NCBI RefSeq assembly: GCF_900129985.1
Contig: NZ_FQXN01000001.1
Location: forward strand, 310,001-374,000
DNA length: 64,000 nt
Origin: Thermosipho atlanticus DSM 15807
Lineage (GTDB): Bacteria > Thermotogota > Thermotogae > Thermotogales > Fervidobacteriaceae
Reading direction: 5' to 3'
Shown: one piece after another, positions 34,596 to 43,685 of the stretch
Position numbering within the stretch: the first letter of the stretch is position 1
Layout of the letters: every line of letters begins with the position of its first letter
Program-made: the position numbers and the translations under genes
Notes under the pieces: model-generated
Seen by the model: the letters and a program-made list of their open reading frames with translations, nothing else
What the model was told of the DNA's origin: nothing
Database searches by the model: none

Positions 34596-36032
34596 ATGAA
34601 CAAGGTGAGTAACTTTCCGCTTCCCAGTTGGGTTTATGATACTGTTATTTATGAAATTTTCCCTGATAGATTTTATATTGGTCGTGGAAAGACGGTGAAA
34701 GATAAAAGAAATTTGTATGAAAAGCGTGGTGGAAGAATAGAAGAATGGAATGTTCCTCCAAAAAGAACAGAGAACCATGATCATGTTAATGTTTTTTATG
34801 GAGGAGATTTATGGGGAATTGTCGAAAAGATCGATTATTTAAAAGATTTAGGAGTGAATGCTATTTATTTAACTCCTATTTTTTTAGCCTCATCAAATCA
34901 TAAATACGATACAATTGACTATTTTAGAGTTGATCCTCAGTTTGGCGGATTACCTGCTTTGAAAAGATTAATAAAAGTGGCTCATGAAAACGGAATTAAA
35001 ATTATTCTCGATGGTGTATTCAACCATGTTGGGAAAGAACATGTATTATTTAAAAGGGCTATGAAAGGGAATAAAAAATACAAGAATATGTTCATATTTT
35101 ACGAAAATCATTACAGAGGCTGGTGGGGGACTTCCTCTTTACCAGAACTTCATTTGGAAGAAATCAAAGTTAAAGAATATATAGTTGAAGTTATAAAAAA
35201 ATATTTAAATTTAGGGATTGATGGTTGGCGCCTTGATTGTGGGCAAGATTTAGGTCCCGAAATGAACCGGTTTTTGACTGCAAAGGTTAAGGAATTTTCT
35301 GCTGAAAAATATCTTGTAAGTGAATTATGGACATACCCTGCAGGTTGGGATATGGTTGATGGAATTATGAATTATCACTTTGGTACAACTGTAATAGACT
35401 ATCTTTTGGGTAAAAACCCAAACGCAGGATACTATCTTGAGAAAGCATTTAAAGAAACTTCAAATATTTTTGGTTGTTGGAACATGCTTGATAGTCATGA
35501 TACCGAGCGACTTGCAAGTGTAATAAAAGATAAGTTTTTACGTAAAGCAGCTATCCTTCTACAATTTACTTATCCGGGAGTTCCAGTGGTCTATTATGGC
35601 ACCGAGATAGGGATTGATGGAGGTTCAGATCCAGAATGTAGAAAAACAATGGAATGGGATAAGAAAAAATGGGATGAAGAGTTACGCGATTTTTATAAGA
35701 TGATGATAAAGTTGAGAAAAACAGAACCTGCCTTGAGGTACGGTGCTTTTGAACTTCTTTCTAACGAGCCATTAGTATTTTTACGAAAATCACCAATGGT
35801 CTTGGATCAGGTTATTGTTTTTGTCAACAAGGGACAAGAAACAGAAATCTCAGTTACGGTACCTGATAATAGACTTTTAAGTGGCACTAGATTTGTCGAT
35901 TTATTATCTAACAATGAAGCATATATACGAGGTGGTACGTTAAGGTTAAAACTTCCAGAAAATTCTTTTGGAATTTTCAAGGTAGAGAATAAGGTTGTTA
36001 GGGGATATGATCAATATAAAAGAATAAGTTAG
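34596..36032 (+). CDS. GH13 alpha-amylase-family glycosidase
   Basis: 478 residues, no signal peptide, so cytoplasmic. GH13 regions: DGVFNHVG (I), GIDGWRLDCGQD (II, nucleophile Asp), LVSELWTYP (III, acid/base Glu) and MLDSHDTERL (IV, Asp). The start SWVYDTVIYEIFPDRFYIG and NVFYGGDLWGIVEKIDYLKDLG are typical of cyclomaltodextrinase/neopullulanase-type enzymes, but the N-terminal CBM34 domain of those is missing. It probably trims imported maltodextrins. AAAGGAGG lies 5-6 bases before ATG 34596. Confidence 0.88.
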   Translation: MNKVSNFPLPSWVYDTVIYEIFPDRFYIGRGKTVKDKRNLYEKRGGRIEEWNVPPKRTENHDHVNVFYGGDLWGIVEKIDYLKDLGVNAIYLTPIFLASSNHKYDTIDYFRVDPQFGGLPALKRLIKVAHENGIKIILDGVFNHVGKEHVLFKRAMKGNKKYKNMFIFYENHYRGWWGTSSLPELHLEEIKVKEYIVEVIKKYLNLGIDGWRLDCGQDLGPEMNRFLTAKVKEFSAEKYLVSELWTYPAGWDMVDGIMNYHFGTTVIDYLLGKNPNAGYYLEKAFKETSNIFGCWNMLDSHDTERLASVIKDKFLRKAAILLQFTYPGVPVVYYGTEIGIDGGSDPECRKTMEWDKKKWDEELRDFYKMMIKLRKTEPALRYGAFELLSNEPLVFLRKSPMVLDQVIVFVNKGQETEISVTVPDNRLLSGTRFVDLLSNNEAYIRGGTLRLKLPENSFGIFKVENKVVRGYDQYKRIS

Positions 36033-36041
36033 GTGAATAAT

Positions 36042-36746
36042 GTGAAATCATATCATTATTATGATAGAATAGCTTGTTTTTATGATCAGATGTACGAAGA
36101 AGCTATATGGGTAACCTTAAGAAAGGCAGTAAAGTATTATATTGAAAATACTATTAAGGGTAAAAAATATGAGAGTGTTCTTGATGTTGGTACGGGTACA
36201 GGGTATTGGATTTCATTCTTTTTGGAAAAGAATTTAAGTATTACCGCGGTAGAGCCTTCAAAAAAAATGATTGAATTAGCTAAGAAAAAGTATAGGTCTA
36301 ATGTAAAGTTTTTCAATATGAGAATTGAGCAGTTTATTTCTGATAAGAAATTTGATATAGTCAACGCTCAAGGTGATGTGTTAAGTTATGTTGAAAATTT
36401 AGAGCAAGTAATGGAAAAAATAAGTGATTTGATGAGAAAAGATGGGGTTTTATTTGCAACTGTTGATAGTTATTACTATATGAAAAAATTAATTGAAAAA
36501 GATGGAACAAAGTATGACATTAAAAAATTTGAAAAAACTCATATTACTACAGTTGGTTCGCAATATGGCAGCTTTGAATCGCGCTGCTTTACTTTAGAGG
36601 ATATTTTAAAACTTGAAAAATATGGTTTTAAAATATTAGAAATCAGGGGTTGTGGAGTATCAGAGAATTTTGTAGAGGAAATAAAAAACTCTAAAAAAGA
36701 AATAAAAAATGCGGAGCATATTTATTTTTCTTTACTAAAACGGTAA
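36042..36746 (+). CDS. Class I SAM-dependent methyltransferase
   Basis: 234 residues. Motif I VLDVGTGTGYWISFFLE, motif II ITAVEPSKKMIELAKKK, motif III FDIVNAQGDVLSYVENLEQ define a Methyltransf_11/25-type enzyme. The substrate is unknown. GTG 36042 is chosen because AGGTGA (36031-36036) is its SD; the GTG at 36033 lies within that SD. It overlaps the EamA gene (reverse strand) by 25 bases at its end. Confidence 0.8.
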   Translation: MKSYHYYDRIACFYDQMYEEAIWVTLRKAVKYYIENTIKGKKYESVLDVGTGTGYWISFFLEKNLSITAVEPSKKMIELAKKKYRSNVKFFNMRIEQFISDKKFDIVNAQGDVLSYVENLEQVMEKISDLMRKDGVLFATVDSYYYMKKLIEKDGTKYDIKKFEKTHITTVGSQYGSFESRCFTLEDILKLEKYGFKILEIRGCGVSENFVEEIKNSKKEIKNAEHIYFSLLKR

Positions 36747-37594
36747 TTGTAGTAATTAACTCCCCATACACCTAGTATGATTAATATCATTCCGATAATG
36801 TGATTAAAGGAGATTTGCTCATTTCTAAAAATAGCTCCAGCAAAAACTGAAATTACTGTTGTGAGATTAGCAAAAATTGAAGATTGAGCTGGCGAAACTT
36901 TAGATAACATGTAGTTAACAAGAAAAAAGGCGATAGAAGAGGATAAAATTCCAAGGTATACGGCAGAAATTAATACGTGAGTATTTGTTAATGCAGTATA
37001 ATCAAGTTCTTTTCGAAGAAAAGCTAAAATATTAAAGAAAATAGCTCCAGTAAACATCATGAATGAAGTAATTTCGATGGGTTCAAATTCTTTAGAAAAT
37101 TTTCTTGAAGTGAAATTGTAAAAAACTGCGGAAAAAACTGCTCCAAGAATTAATAAATCACCTTTGATGTTCCCTTTTAAACTATTGAACCCTATGATTA
37201 TAACAACCCCAAAGAAACTTGTGAAAACGAACAAAAAATTGATTTTTTTTATTTTTTCCTTTAAAACAAATGGAGTTAAAAATGTTATAAATATTGGAAT
37301 AGAAGCTATTAAAATTCCGGCTTCGGACGATGGAACGAATACTAAACCGGAAGTTTCAAACAGAAAGTATAAAATAGGTTGAAATAAAGCAACAATTAGT
37401 AACTTAAAATAATTTTTCTTTTGAAAGCGAATCAATTTTAGAGAAAGTAAGGTTAACATAAAAAAACTTGCAATAGAAAATCTAATTGCGATAAAATTCA
37501 TTGGTGAGGTATAATCAAGTGCATTTTTTGTAAAAAGAAATGATAGTCCAAATATAAAAGACATTGAAATACCGGAAATAATTACTTTAAAAAT
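36722..37594 (-). CDS. EamA/DMT-superfamily transporter (apparent ATT start)
   Basis: 290 residues, ten helices as two EamA halves: FIFGLSFLFTKNALDYTSPMNFIAIRF opens the first, and LGAVFSAVFYNFTSRKF the second; GILSSSIAFFLVNYMLSKVSPAQSS and GVWGVNYY close it. Substrate unknown. ATG 37564 has no ribosome site and cuts into helix 1. AGGAGGG (37601-37607) lies 6 bases before ATT 37594, in frame, which gives the usual N-terminus (IFKVIISGIS before FIFG). Convergent with the methyltransferase gene. Confidence 0.82.
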   Translation of the reverse strand: MFKVIISGISMSFIFGLSFLFTKNALDYTSPMNFIAIRFSIASFFMLTLLSLKLIRFQKKNYFKLLIVALFQPILYFLFETSGLVFVPSSEAGILIASIPIFITFLTPFVLKEKIKKINFLFVFTSFFGVVIIIGFNSLKGNIKGDLLILGAVFSAVFYNFTSRKFSKEFEPIEITSFMMFTGAIFFNILAFLRKELDYTALTNTHVLISAVYLGILSSSIAFFLVNYMLSKVSPAQSSIFANLTTVISVFAGAIFRNEQISFNHIIGMILIILGVWGVNYYNYRFSKEK

Positions 37595-37687
37595 AATAAT
37601 CCCTCCTGTAAATTAAACTAATTTTTAATATTTGCGAATATGTTATTGCAAAAATTCTGTATAATTAGTTTTAGTTGGTATTTAAAA

Positions 37688-39007
37688 TTATTTTCTTAAA
37701 AATTCTTTTAACCATACAGCGCTTTTCTTAAGATATCTTTTTTGAGTTTTGTAATCAACATAGACGATTCCAAAACGTTTTGAATAACCTTTTTCCCATT
37801 CAAAATTATCAAGTAATGACCATACAAAGTAACCTCTCAAATCTATACCATCTTCAATTGCTTCTAGAGCTTTTTCGAAATGTTTTTCTAGATATTTCAC
37901 TCTGTAATCATCATTTATAATATCATTTTGTAGCTTATCTGGACCAGCCATTCCATTTTCTGTTATGTACAATGGAAGGCCGTACCTTCGATGGATTTTT
38001 CTTAACATGTCATATAATCCTTCAGGATAGATTTCCCAGCCCATTTCCGTTTTAGGCAAAATACCTTCTACGTTTTTGTACAAATATGGACTGGTTGGAT
38101 CATATTCTACTAACTGCCTCGTGTAATAGTTTACGCCGAAAAAGTCAATTGGTTGAGAAATTATATCCATATCAGTTTCGGGTATTTCGAGACCTAATTG
38201 TTTGAATAAACCTTTGGCATTCTCAGGGAATTTTCCAAAAATAATAGGATCGTGAAACCATCCATTAACTATTTCGTCAACCAAAATAGCAGCTTGAAAG
38301 TTTTCTTCACTTTCTTTTGCAGGCTCAATCTTTGAGACAACGTTTGTAATGCCAATTATTCCATCTTTTACAATTTCTCTAAAAATTTTTACTGCGTATC
38401 CGTGAGCTCTTAGGAGATTGTGAGCAGCTATGATTGTTTCTTGAATGTTTGTATGACCTGGGGCATGTTTGCCCATGAAATAACCCAAATAAGAAGAACA
38501 CCATGGTTCATTTAGTGTTATCCAATGTTTTACCCTGTCACCTAAAATTTCAAACATTAAAGCTGCATAATCTTGGAAATATAAAGCAATATCAGGGTTT
38601 AACCAGCCTCCCTTTTCATACAAGTAATATGGTAGATCCCAGTGGTATAAAGTGATGAATGGTGTAATATTGTTTTCAAGAAGTGTGTCAACAAGTTTAT
38701 TGTAAAAATCAAGACCTTTTTGATTCTTTTTTTGGTTAGAAAATAATACACGAGGCCATGAAATAGAAAATCTATAGCCATTAAAACCAATTTCTTTCAT
38801 TATTTGAACGTCTTCATTGTAACGATGATAATGATCACAGGCAACATCTCCATTTTCATTATTTTGAATTTTACCCGGTGTATGGGAGAATACATCCCAT
38901 ATTGAAGGTTCTCTTCCATCTTCATTGACAGCACCTTCAATTTGATAAGCTGAAGTTGCAGTTCCAAAAATAAAATTCTCAGGGAACTCGCTTCGTTTTA
39001 TAGCCAC
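37688..39007 (-). CDS. bglA: GH1 beta-glucosidase
   Basis: 439 residues. GH1 signatures: FPENFIFGTATSAYQIEGA at the N-terminus, HWITLNEPWCSSYLGY (acid/base Glu) and LPLYITENGM (nucleophile Glu), then SLLDNFEWEKGYSKRFG. No signal peptide; cytoplasmic hydrolysis of cellobiose or other beta-glucosides and galactosides. GTG start at 39007 after GGGGGTGA. Divergent from fabF. Confidence 0.95.
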   Translation of the reverse strand: MAIKRSEFPENFIFGTATSAYQIEGAVNEDGREPSIWDVFSHTPGKIQNNENGDVACDHYHRYNEDVQIMKEIGFNGYRFSISWPRVLFSNQKKNQKGLDFYNKLVDTLLENNITPFITLYHWDLPYYLYEKGGWLNPDIALYFQDYAALMFEILGDRVKHWITLNEPWCSSYLGYFMGKHAPGHTNIQETIIAAHNLLRAHGYAVKIFREIVKDGIIGITNVVSKIEPAKESEENFQAAILVDEIVNGWFHDPIIFGKFPENAKGLFKQLGLEIPETDMDIISQPIDFFGVNYYTRQLVEYDPTSPYLYKNVEGILPKTEMGWEIYPEGLYDMLRKIHRRYGLPLYITENGMAGPDKLQNDIINDDYRVKYLEKHFEKALEAIEDGIDLRGYFVWSLLDNFEWEKGYSKRFGIVYVDYKTQKRYLKKSAVWLKEFLRK

Positions 39008-39033
39008 AATTTCACCCCCACTTGTTTTACATA

Positions 39034-39063
39034 ATTATATCATTCAATTTAGGAAATAGTAAA
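39034..39063 (-). promoter_or_regulatory. Probable bglA promoter
   Basis: On the reverse strand TTTACT (39058-39063) and TATAAT (39034-39039) are 18 bases apart, 27 bases upstream of the bglA GTG. No obvious operator is seen next to it. Confidence 0.5.
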
Positions 39064-39087
39064 GATAAGGTCATTAAATGAGTTTGC

Positions 39088-39116
39088 TTGACTTAAGAAA
39101 GTTAAATTGATATAAT
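39088..39116 (+). promoter_or_regulatory. Promoter of the fab cluster
   Basis: TTGACT (39088-39093), 17-base spacer, TATAAT (39111-39116): a near-consensus sigma-70-type promoter 33 bases before fabF. No FapR-like palindrome stands out around it. Confidence 0.8.
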
Positions 39117-39148
39117 TTTTAAGAACGATAGAATTTGGGGGTGAGTAA

Positions 39149-40375
39149 ATGAATAGAGTAGTTATAACAGGTTTTGGAACTATTAATCCTATTGCACAGA
39201 ATGTAAAGGAATTTGAAAAATCGTTAAGAGAAATGAAAATAGGGATTGATAGAATTTCGAATTTTGATCCAAGTGATCTTTCGGTACAAATTGCTGCTGA
39301 GGTGAAAGATTTTGACCCAACGAAATTTATCGATAGGAAATTATCAAAACGAATTGACAGATATTCTCAATTTGCTCTTGTTGCTGTAAAAGAAGCTGTT
39401 GAAAATTCGGGTATTAATTTTGAAAATTTAGAAAAAAGAGTAGGTGTTATTTTTGCAAGTGGGATGGGTGGCTACTTAACCATTGAGCAACAAAGTAAAG
39501 TCTTGAATGAAAGAGGACCATCAAGAGTTAGCCCATTCATGATACCAATGTTATTAGCAAACATGGCTAGTGGTGTTATTTCCATGGTGTATGGATTAAA
39601 AGGTCCAAATTTTACACCAGTAAGTGCTTGTGCAAGTTCTGTTCACGCAATTGCAATGGGAACAATGTTAATTAGACATGGGTATGCGGATGTAGTTATA
39701 GTAGGAGGTAGTGAAGCAACCATTGCTCCACTCCCTATTGCGGGATTTGCAGCAATGAGAGCTCTTTCTACTAGAAATGATGAGCCTCAAAAAGCTTCCC
39801 GCCCATTTGATGTTGATAGAGATGGTTTTGTAATGGCAGAAGGTGCTGGGGCTTTAATACTTGAATCCGAGGAAGTTGCGAAAAAAAGAGGAGCTAATAT
39901 CATTGCAGAAGTAAAAGGATTTGGAATGAATGATGATGCATATCATTTTAGCGCACCTGATCCTGAAGCCCGGGGTTCTACTGAGGTAATGAAACTTGCT
40001 TTGAAAGATGCCAATATGTCGCCAGAGGAAATTGATTTAGTCAGTTGTCATGCCACCAGTACACCAGTTGGTGATGAACTTGAAGCAAAGGCAATTTTAA
40101 ATGTTTTTGGAAATACTGATGTTTTTGTAAATTCTACAAAATCATTGGTTGGTCATTTGCTCGGTGCGGCTGGAGCTGTAGAAACGATTGCAGCTTTAAT
40201 TGAGATGCAGAATAATTTTGTGCATGGAATGCCAAATTTGGAGAAACCTGATGAATTATCTTCAAATCTAAATTTAGTGAAAGAAACAAAAGAAGCTAAA
40301 ATTAGAAATTTCTTAAAAAATTCTTTTGGATTTGGTGGTCATAATGCATGTGTTATCATTGGGAGGTATGAATAA
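39149..40375 (+). CDS. fabF: Beta-ketoacyl-ACP synthase II
   Basis: 408 residues. Thiolase-fold condensing enzyme with catalytic triad: Cys in PVSACASSVHAIA, His in SCHATSTPVGDELE and His in KSLVGHLLGAAGAVE. VVITGFGTINPIA and FGFGGHNACVIIGRYE are the FabF ends. It elongates acyl-ACP with malonyl-ACP. ATG 39149 follows GGGGGTGA. First gene of fabF-fabZ-fabK-bioY-fabD. Confidence 0.96.
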   Translation: MNRVVITGFGTINPIAQNVKEFEKSLREMKIGIDRISNFDPSDLSVQIAAEVKDFDPTKFIDRKLSKRIDRYSQFALVAVKEAVENSGINFENLEKRVGVIFASGMGGYLTIEQQSKVLNERGPSRVSPFMIPMLLANMASGVISMVYGLKGPNFTPVSACASSVHAIAMGTMLIRHGYADVVIVGGSEATIAPLPIAGFAAMRALSTRNDEPQKASRPFDVDRDGFVMAEGAGALILESEEVAKKRGANIIAEVKGFGMNDDAYHFSAPDPEARGSTEVMKLALKDANMSPEEIDLVSCHATSTPVGDELEAKAILNVFGNTDVFVNSTKSLVGHLLGAAGAVETIAALIEMQNNFVHGMPNLEKPDELSSNLNLVKETKEAKIRNFLKNSFGFGGHNACVIIGRYE

Positions 40376-40376
40376 T

Positions 40377-40784
40377 ATGACGAAAGAAGAGATAATGAAG
40401 ATTTTACCACATCGAGATCCAATTTTATTGGTCGATAGGGTAATAGAAAAAGGTGAGGATTATATTATTGCTGAAAAAGAAATAAAAATTGATAATCCAA
40501 TTTTTAAAAGTCATTTTCCTGATTATCCGATTTATCCGGGTGTGTATATTATTGAAGGGTTAGCACAAGCAGCTGGATTATTATTGCTAAAAGGTAATGA
40601 AATACCATTGTTTTTAGGTATAGATTCCGCTAGATTTAAGGCTGAAGTTAGACCGGATTGTATTTTAAGATATGAAGTAAAATTAAAGGAAAGAAAAGGA
40701 GTTATTGTTTTTGTAGACGCTAAAGCATACGTAGGAAAAAAATTGGTTACAAAATCCCAGCTTATGCTTGGTATTAAGGAGTGA
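40377..40784 (+). CDS. fabZ: 3-hydroxyacyl-ACP dehydratase FabZ
   Basis: 135 residues. Hot-dog fold with KILPHRDPILLVDRV, then SHFPDYPIYPGVYIIEGLAQAAG, holding the catalytic His and Glu. It dehydrates 3-hydroxyacyl-ACP to the trans-2-enoyl form. ATG 40377 lies 9 bases after GGGAGGT, which is in the last codons of fabF; ATG 40368 is too close. Confidence 0.95.
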   Translation: MTKEEIMKILPHRDPILLVDRVIEKGEDYIIAEKEIKIDNPIFKSHFPDYPIYPGVYIIEGLAQAAGLLLLKGNEIPLFLGIDSARFKAEVRPDCILRYEVKLKERKGVIVFVDAKAYVGKKLVTKSQLMLGIKE

Positions 40785-40788
40785 TTAT

Positions 40789-41721
40789 ATGAATAGAGTT
40801 TGCGAATTATTTGGAATAAAGTATCCAATACTCATGGGTGGTATGTCTTGGGCTGGAACACCTAAACTTGCAGCGGCAGTTTCTGAAGCTGGTGGGTTAG
40901 GTATTATTGGAGCTGGACCAATGAGAAGAGATGAACTCCGAAAGGCAATCGAAGATGTAAGAAAATTAACTGACAAACCTTTTGGTGTGAATATCATATT
41001 GGTTTCACCGTATGCTGATGAATTAATTGAAACAGTTATTGAATGTAAAGTTCCAATTGTCACCTTTGGAGCTGGAAATCCCACAAAATATGTAAAAGAA
41101 TTGAAAAGAAATGGGATAAAAGTTGTTCCGGTTGTTGCATCAGACAGTCTAGCGAGAATGGTCGAGAGAAGCGGAGCAGATGCAATAATAGCGGAAGGAA
41201 TGGAATCTGGGGGCCATATTGGTGAAGTTACGACAGTTGTTTTAGTAAATGCTGTAGCAAAAAAGGTAAAAGTACCTGTAATAGCAGCTGGAGGGATTGT
41301 TGATGGTAGGGGAATGGCAGCTGCTTTTGCTTTAGGGGCTGAAGGTATACAAATGGGAACAAGATTCATTGCAAGCAAAGAAGCAGATACACATGAAGAA
41401 TTTAAAAAATTGATATTAAGATCAGGTATTCGAGATACAGTAATTACTGGTGCAAAATTAGGTCATTCTGCTCGTGTAATAAAAACTATATTTGCTAAGA
41501 AGGTGAAAGAGTTAGAAGTTACAAGCCCAGACGAAGCAGAAAAAATCCTTGTAGGAAGTTTAAGAAAAGCCGTATTAGATGGTAATCTTGAAGAAGGTTC
41601 TTTTATGGCGGGGCAGTCAGCAGGTCTTATTGATGATTTGAAAAGTGTGGAAGAAATTATTAAAGAAATTATTGAAGAATTTTATAGAACGACAAAAAAG
41701 CTCGAGGAGGTAAAATTTTGA
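40789..41721 (+). CDS. fabK: Enoyl-ACP reductase II (FMN-dependent)
   Basis: 310 residues. Nitronate-monooxygenase-fold flavoprotein: YPILMGGMSWAGTPKLAAAVSEAGGLG, GVNIILVSP, GADAIIAEGMESGGHIGE (with the FabK EGMESGGHIG block), VPVIAAGGIVDGRGMAAAFALGAEGIQMGTRF. It carries out the last reduction in each elongation cycle; FabK replaces FabI here. ATG 40789 follows AAGGAGTGA. Confidence 0.94.
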   Translation: MNRVCELFGIKYPILMGGMSWAGTPKLAAAVSEAGGLGIIGAGPMRRDELRKAIEDVRKLTDKPFGVNIILVSPYADELIETVIECKVPIVTFGAGNPTKYVKELKRNGIKVVPVVASDSLARMVERSGADAIIAEGMESGGHIGEVTTVVLVNAVAKKVKVPVIAAGGIVDGRGMAAAFALGAEGIQMGTRFIASKEADTHEEFKKLILRSGIRDTVITGAKLGHSARVIKTIFAKKVKELEVTSPDEAEKILVGSLRKAVLDGNLEEGSFMAGQSAGLIDDLKSVEEIIKEIIEEFYRTTKKLEEVKF

Positions 41722-42224
41722 GATCTAATAACATAACAAGAATTTCCTTATTTGTAGCATTGACTATTGTAGGAGCGCAGATTTCTATACCAATTGGTAG
41801 TGTTCCAATTACTTTACAAGTTTTGATGGTATTCTTAACAGGTTATCTTTTAACTCCGAAAATGGCATTTTTAGCCCAGTTAGTTTATCTTTTGATGGGA
41901 ATTATTGGTCTTCCTGTGTTTTCTAATTTTTCTGGAGGAATTGCGCATATTTTAGGGCCTACAGGAGGATATCTTTTAGCTTTTCCTTTAGCTGCTATGA
42001 TAGTAGCTTTTTCAAAAAACAGTTTAAGTTCGAAAATTTTGTTTGGAATTTTAGGATTATCAACAATTTACCTTTTTGGAGTTCTGGTTTTGTCATTTTA
42101 CCTTAAGAGCTTTAGTAAAGCTTTGATGGTGGGAGTTATTCCTTTTATTTGGATTGATCTTTTGAAATTGACGACAGGAATTTTGGTTTCGGAGAAGTTG
42201 TATATGTTGGAGGTGAAACAATGA
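41718..42224 (+). CDS. bioY: BioY biotin transporter S-component
   Basis: 168 residues, six membrane helices. ALTIVGAQISIPIGSVPITLQVLMVFLTGYLL and GGIAHILGPTGGYLLAFPLAA are the BioY family blocks. It binds biotin and either works alone or with the ECF energising module, whose genes are not in this window. TTG 41718 overlaps the fabK stop (TTGA), after AGGAGGT. Its place inside a fab cluster fits the need for biotin by acetyl-CoA carboxylase; birA is at 54472. Confidence 0.93.
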   Translation: MRSNNITRISLFVALTIVGAQISIPIGSVPITLQVLMVFLTGYLLTPKMAFLAQLVYLLMGIIGLPVFSNFSGGIAHILGPTGGYLLAFPLAAMIVAFSKNSLSSKILFGILGLSTIYLFGVLVLSFYLKSFSKALMVGVIPFIWIDLLKLTTGILVSEKLYMLEVKQ

Positions 42225-43111
42225 AAGCTTTCTTGTTTCCAGGTCAGGGTTCTCAATATTCTGGAATGGCTAATGATTTTTCAATCTATCCTGATTGGGA
42301 AGAATATAGTGAAAAAGCTCAGAAAATATTAAATTTGGATTTAATAAATATAATGGATGGTGATGAAGAAATTTTAAAAATAACTGAAAATGCTCAGCCG
42401 GCAATTTTTTTAACTAGTTATGTTGCATATAAATATTTAGAAAGAAATGGGATAGTCCCCGAAATTGTTGCAGGACATAGTTTAGGTGAATACACCGCTT
42501 TTGCCGTTGCTGGTGTTTATGATTTTGAAATGGGAATTTATTTAGTTAGAAAGAGAGGAGAATACATTTCGGAAGCAATAGAACCAGGTAAAGGTAGTAT
42601 GGCAGCGGTTTTAAGGGTTAGTCCAAAAGAAGTGAAAAAAATGATCAAGGAATATGAAGAACTTTATATTGCAAATTATAATTCTTCAACTCAAACAGTA
42701 ATAAGTGGGTTGAAAACGTCTATACTCAGATTTCTGGATGATTGTAAGAAAAAAGGTATTAGAGCAACTGAACTTCCTGTATCTGGACCCTTCCATTCGC
42801 CGTATTTAGAAAGTGCAAAAGAGAAAATGGCAAGAGAAATAGAACACGTTAAATTTAAAGAGCCACGTTTTCCAATTGTTCTAAATAGTACAGCTAGAGA
42901 ATCTAAAGATCCTGAGGAATTGAAACATTATTTGCTCGAACAAATTTCAGGTCCAGTATATTGGTACCAATCGGTTTTAAGAATGGTTGAACTGGGAGTA
43001 ACTAGTTTTATAGAAGTTGGCCCAAAAAATATTCTTTCAAATATGTTAAAAAGAGAACGTTTGAACATTGTACACTTTGATAAAATTCAATTTGAACAGG
43101 TAAATTCTTAA
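42221..43111 (+). CDS. fabD: Malonyl-CoA-ACP transacylase
   Basis: 296 residues. FLFPGQGSQYSGMAND, AGHSLGEYTAFAVAGV with nucleophile Ser, and SGPFHSPYLESAKEKM with catalytic His. It loads malonate onto ACP. It overlaps bioY by 4 bases (ATGA) and is followed by a strong terminator, so it ends the operon. fabG, fabH and acpP are not in this cluster. Confidence 0.96.
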   Translation: MKAFLFPGQGSQYSGMANDFSIYPDWEEYSEKAQKILNLDLINIMDGDEEILKITENAQPAIFLTSYVAYKYLERNGIVPEIVAGHSLGEYTAFAVAGVYDFEMGIYLVRKRGEYISEAIEPGKGSMAAVLRVSPKEVKKMIKEYEELYIANYNSSTQTVISGLKTSILRFLDDCKKKGIRATELPVSGPFHSPYLESAKEKMAREIEHVKFKEPRFPIVLNSTARESKDPEELKHYLLEQISGPVYWYQSVLRMVELGVTSFIEVGPKNILSNMLKRERLNIVHFDKIQFEQVNS

Positions 43112-43132
43112 AACAAAGATGTGATTTAAAAA

Positions 43133-43160
43133 GGCTCCATAAAAAAATGGAGCCTTTTTT
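43133..43160 (+). terminator. Rho-independent terminator after fabD
   Basis: Perfect 8-bp stem GGCTCCAT (43133-43140) and ATGGAGCC (43147-43154) with an A6 loop, then six T. Confidence 0.92.
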
Positions 43161-43229
43161 ATTTTTATTGACTTAGTTGGAATAATGTATAATAATAAAA
43201 GTAGCAATTATTATTTAAGGGGTGATATT

Positions 43230-43685
43230 ATTAAATTTCTGGATTTTACTGTTTTCAGTTTTATCATCACTTCTATTTTGGGAAATGTTTTTTATTTTAT
43301 AAATACAAGTGTTTCCAATGTATTTGTAACTTTTTCTATTGTGTTTTTTAATTTACTTTTATTTTTATACTCATTTTATTTAAAAAAATTGAAGATAGCC
43401 AATTTGTTTTCACTGTTTTTTGCTATATTGATTATTGACTTATTTTCATTACTTCCTTTGTATTTAACGAAATCTTATTTTACATGGGCATTAGCCCAGT
43501 TTTTTTCTTTCATTTTGACACTTGTTTATCTTCGGTTATTAATAGTGATAATTAAATCGAAAAAATCAGTTATTAAAATGCTAATCTTTTCATTTGTTAC
43601 TTTAGGTGTATATATTTTTTATTTCTTTTATTCTCTTTCTAATGAGTTTAAAGAATTTTGTTTACAGAAGAGGGCGAAAACATGA
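43230..43685 (+). CDS. Small polytopic membrane protein (apparent ATT start)
   Basis: 151 residues, four membrane helices, very Phe/Leu-rich, no family recognised. The longest frame begins at ATG 43185, but TTGACT (43168-43173) and TATAAT (43188-43193), though only 14 bases apart, suggest a promoter whose transcript starts after that ATG. AAGGGGTGA (43217-43225) lies 4 bases before ATT 43230, the spacing seen at the phosphoesterase gene, and gives the start IKFLDFTVFSFII. No ATG, GTG or TTG fits. Its TGA overlaps the next ATG. Confidence 0.55.
   Translation: MKFLDFTVFSFIITSILGNVFYFINTSVSNVFVTFSIVFFNLLLFLYSFYLKKLKIANLFSLFFAILIIDLFSLLPLYLTKSYFTWALAQFFSFILTLVYLRLLIVIIKSKKSVIKMLIFSFVTLGVYIFYFFYSLSNEFKEFCLQKRAKT

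Noticed and set aside
43185-43229. ATG 43185 as start of the small membrane protein
   Set aside because: It lies upstream of the -10 box and has no SD.
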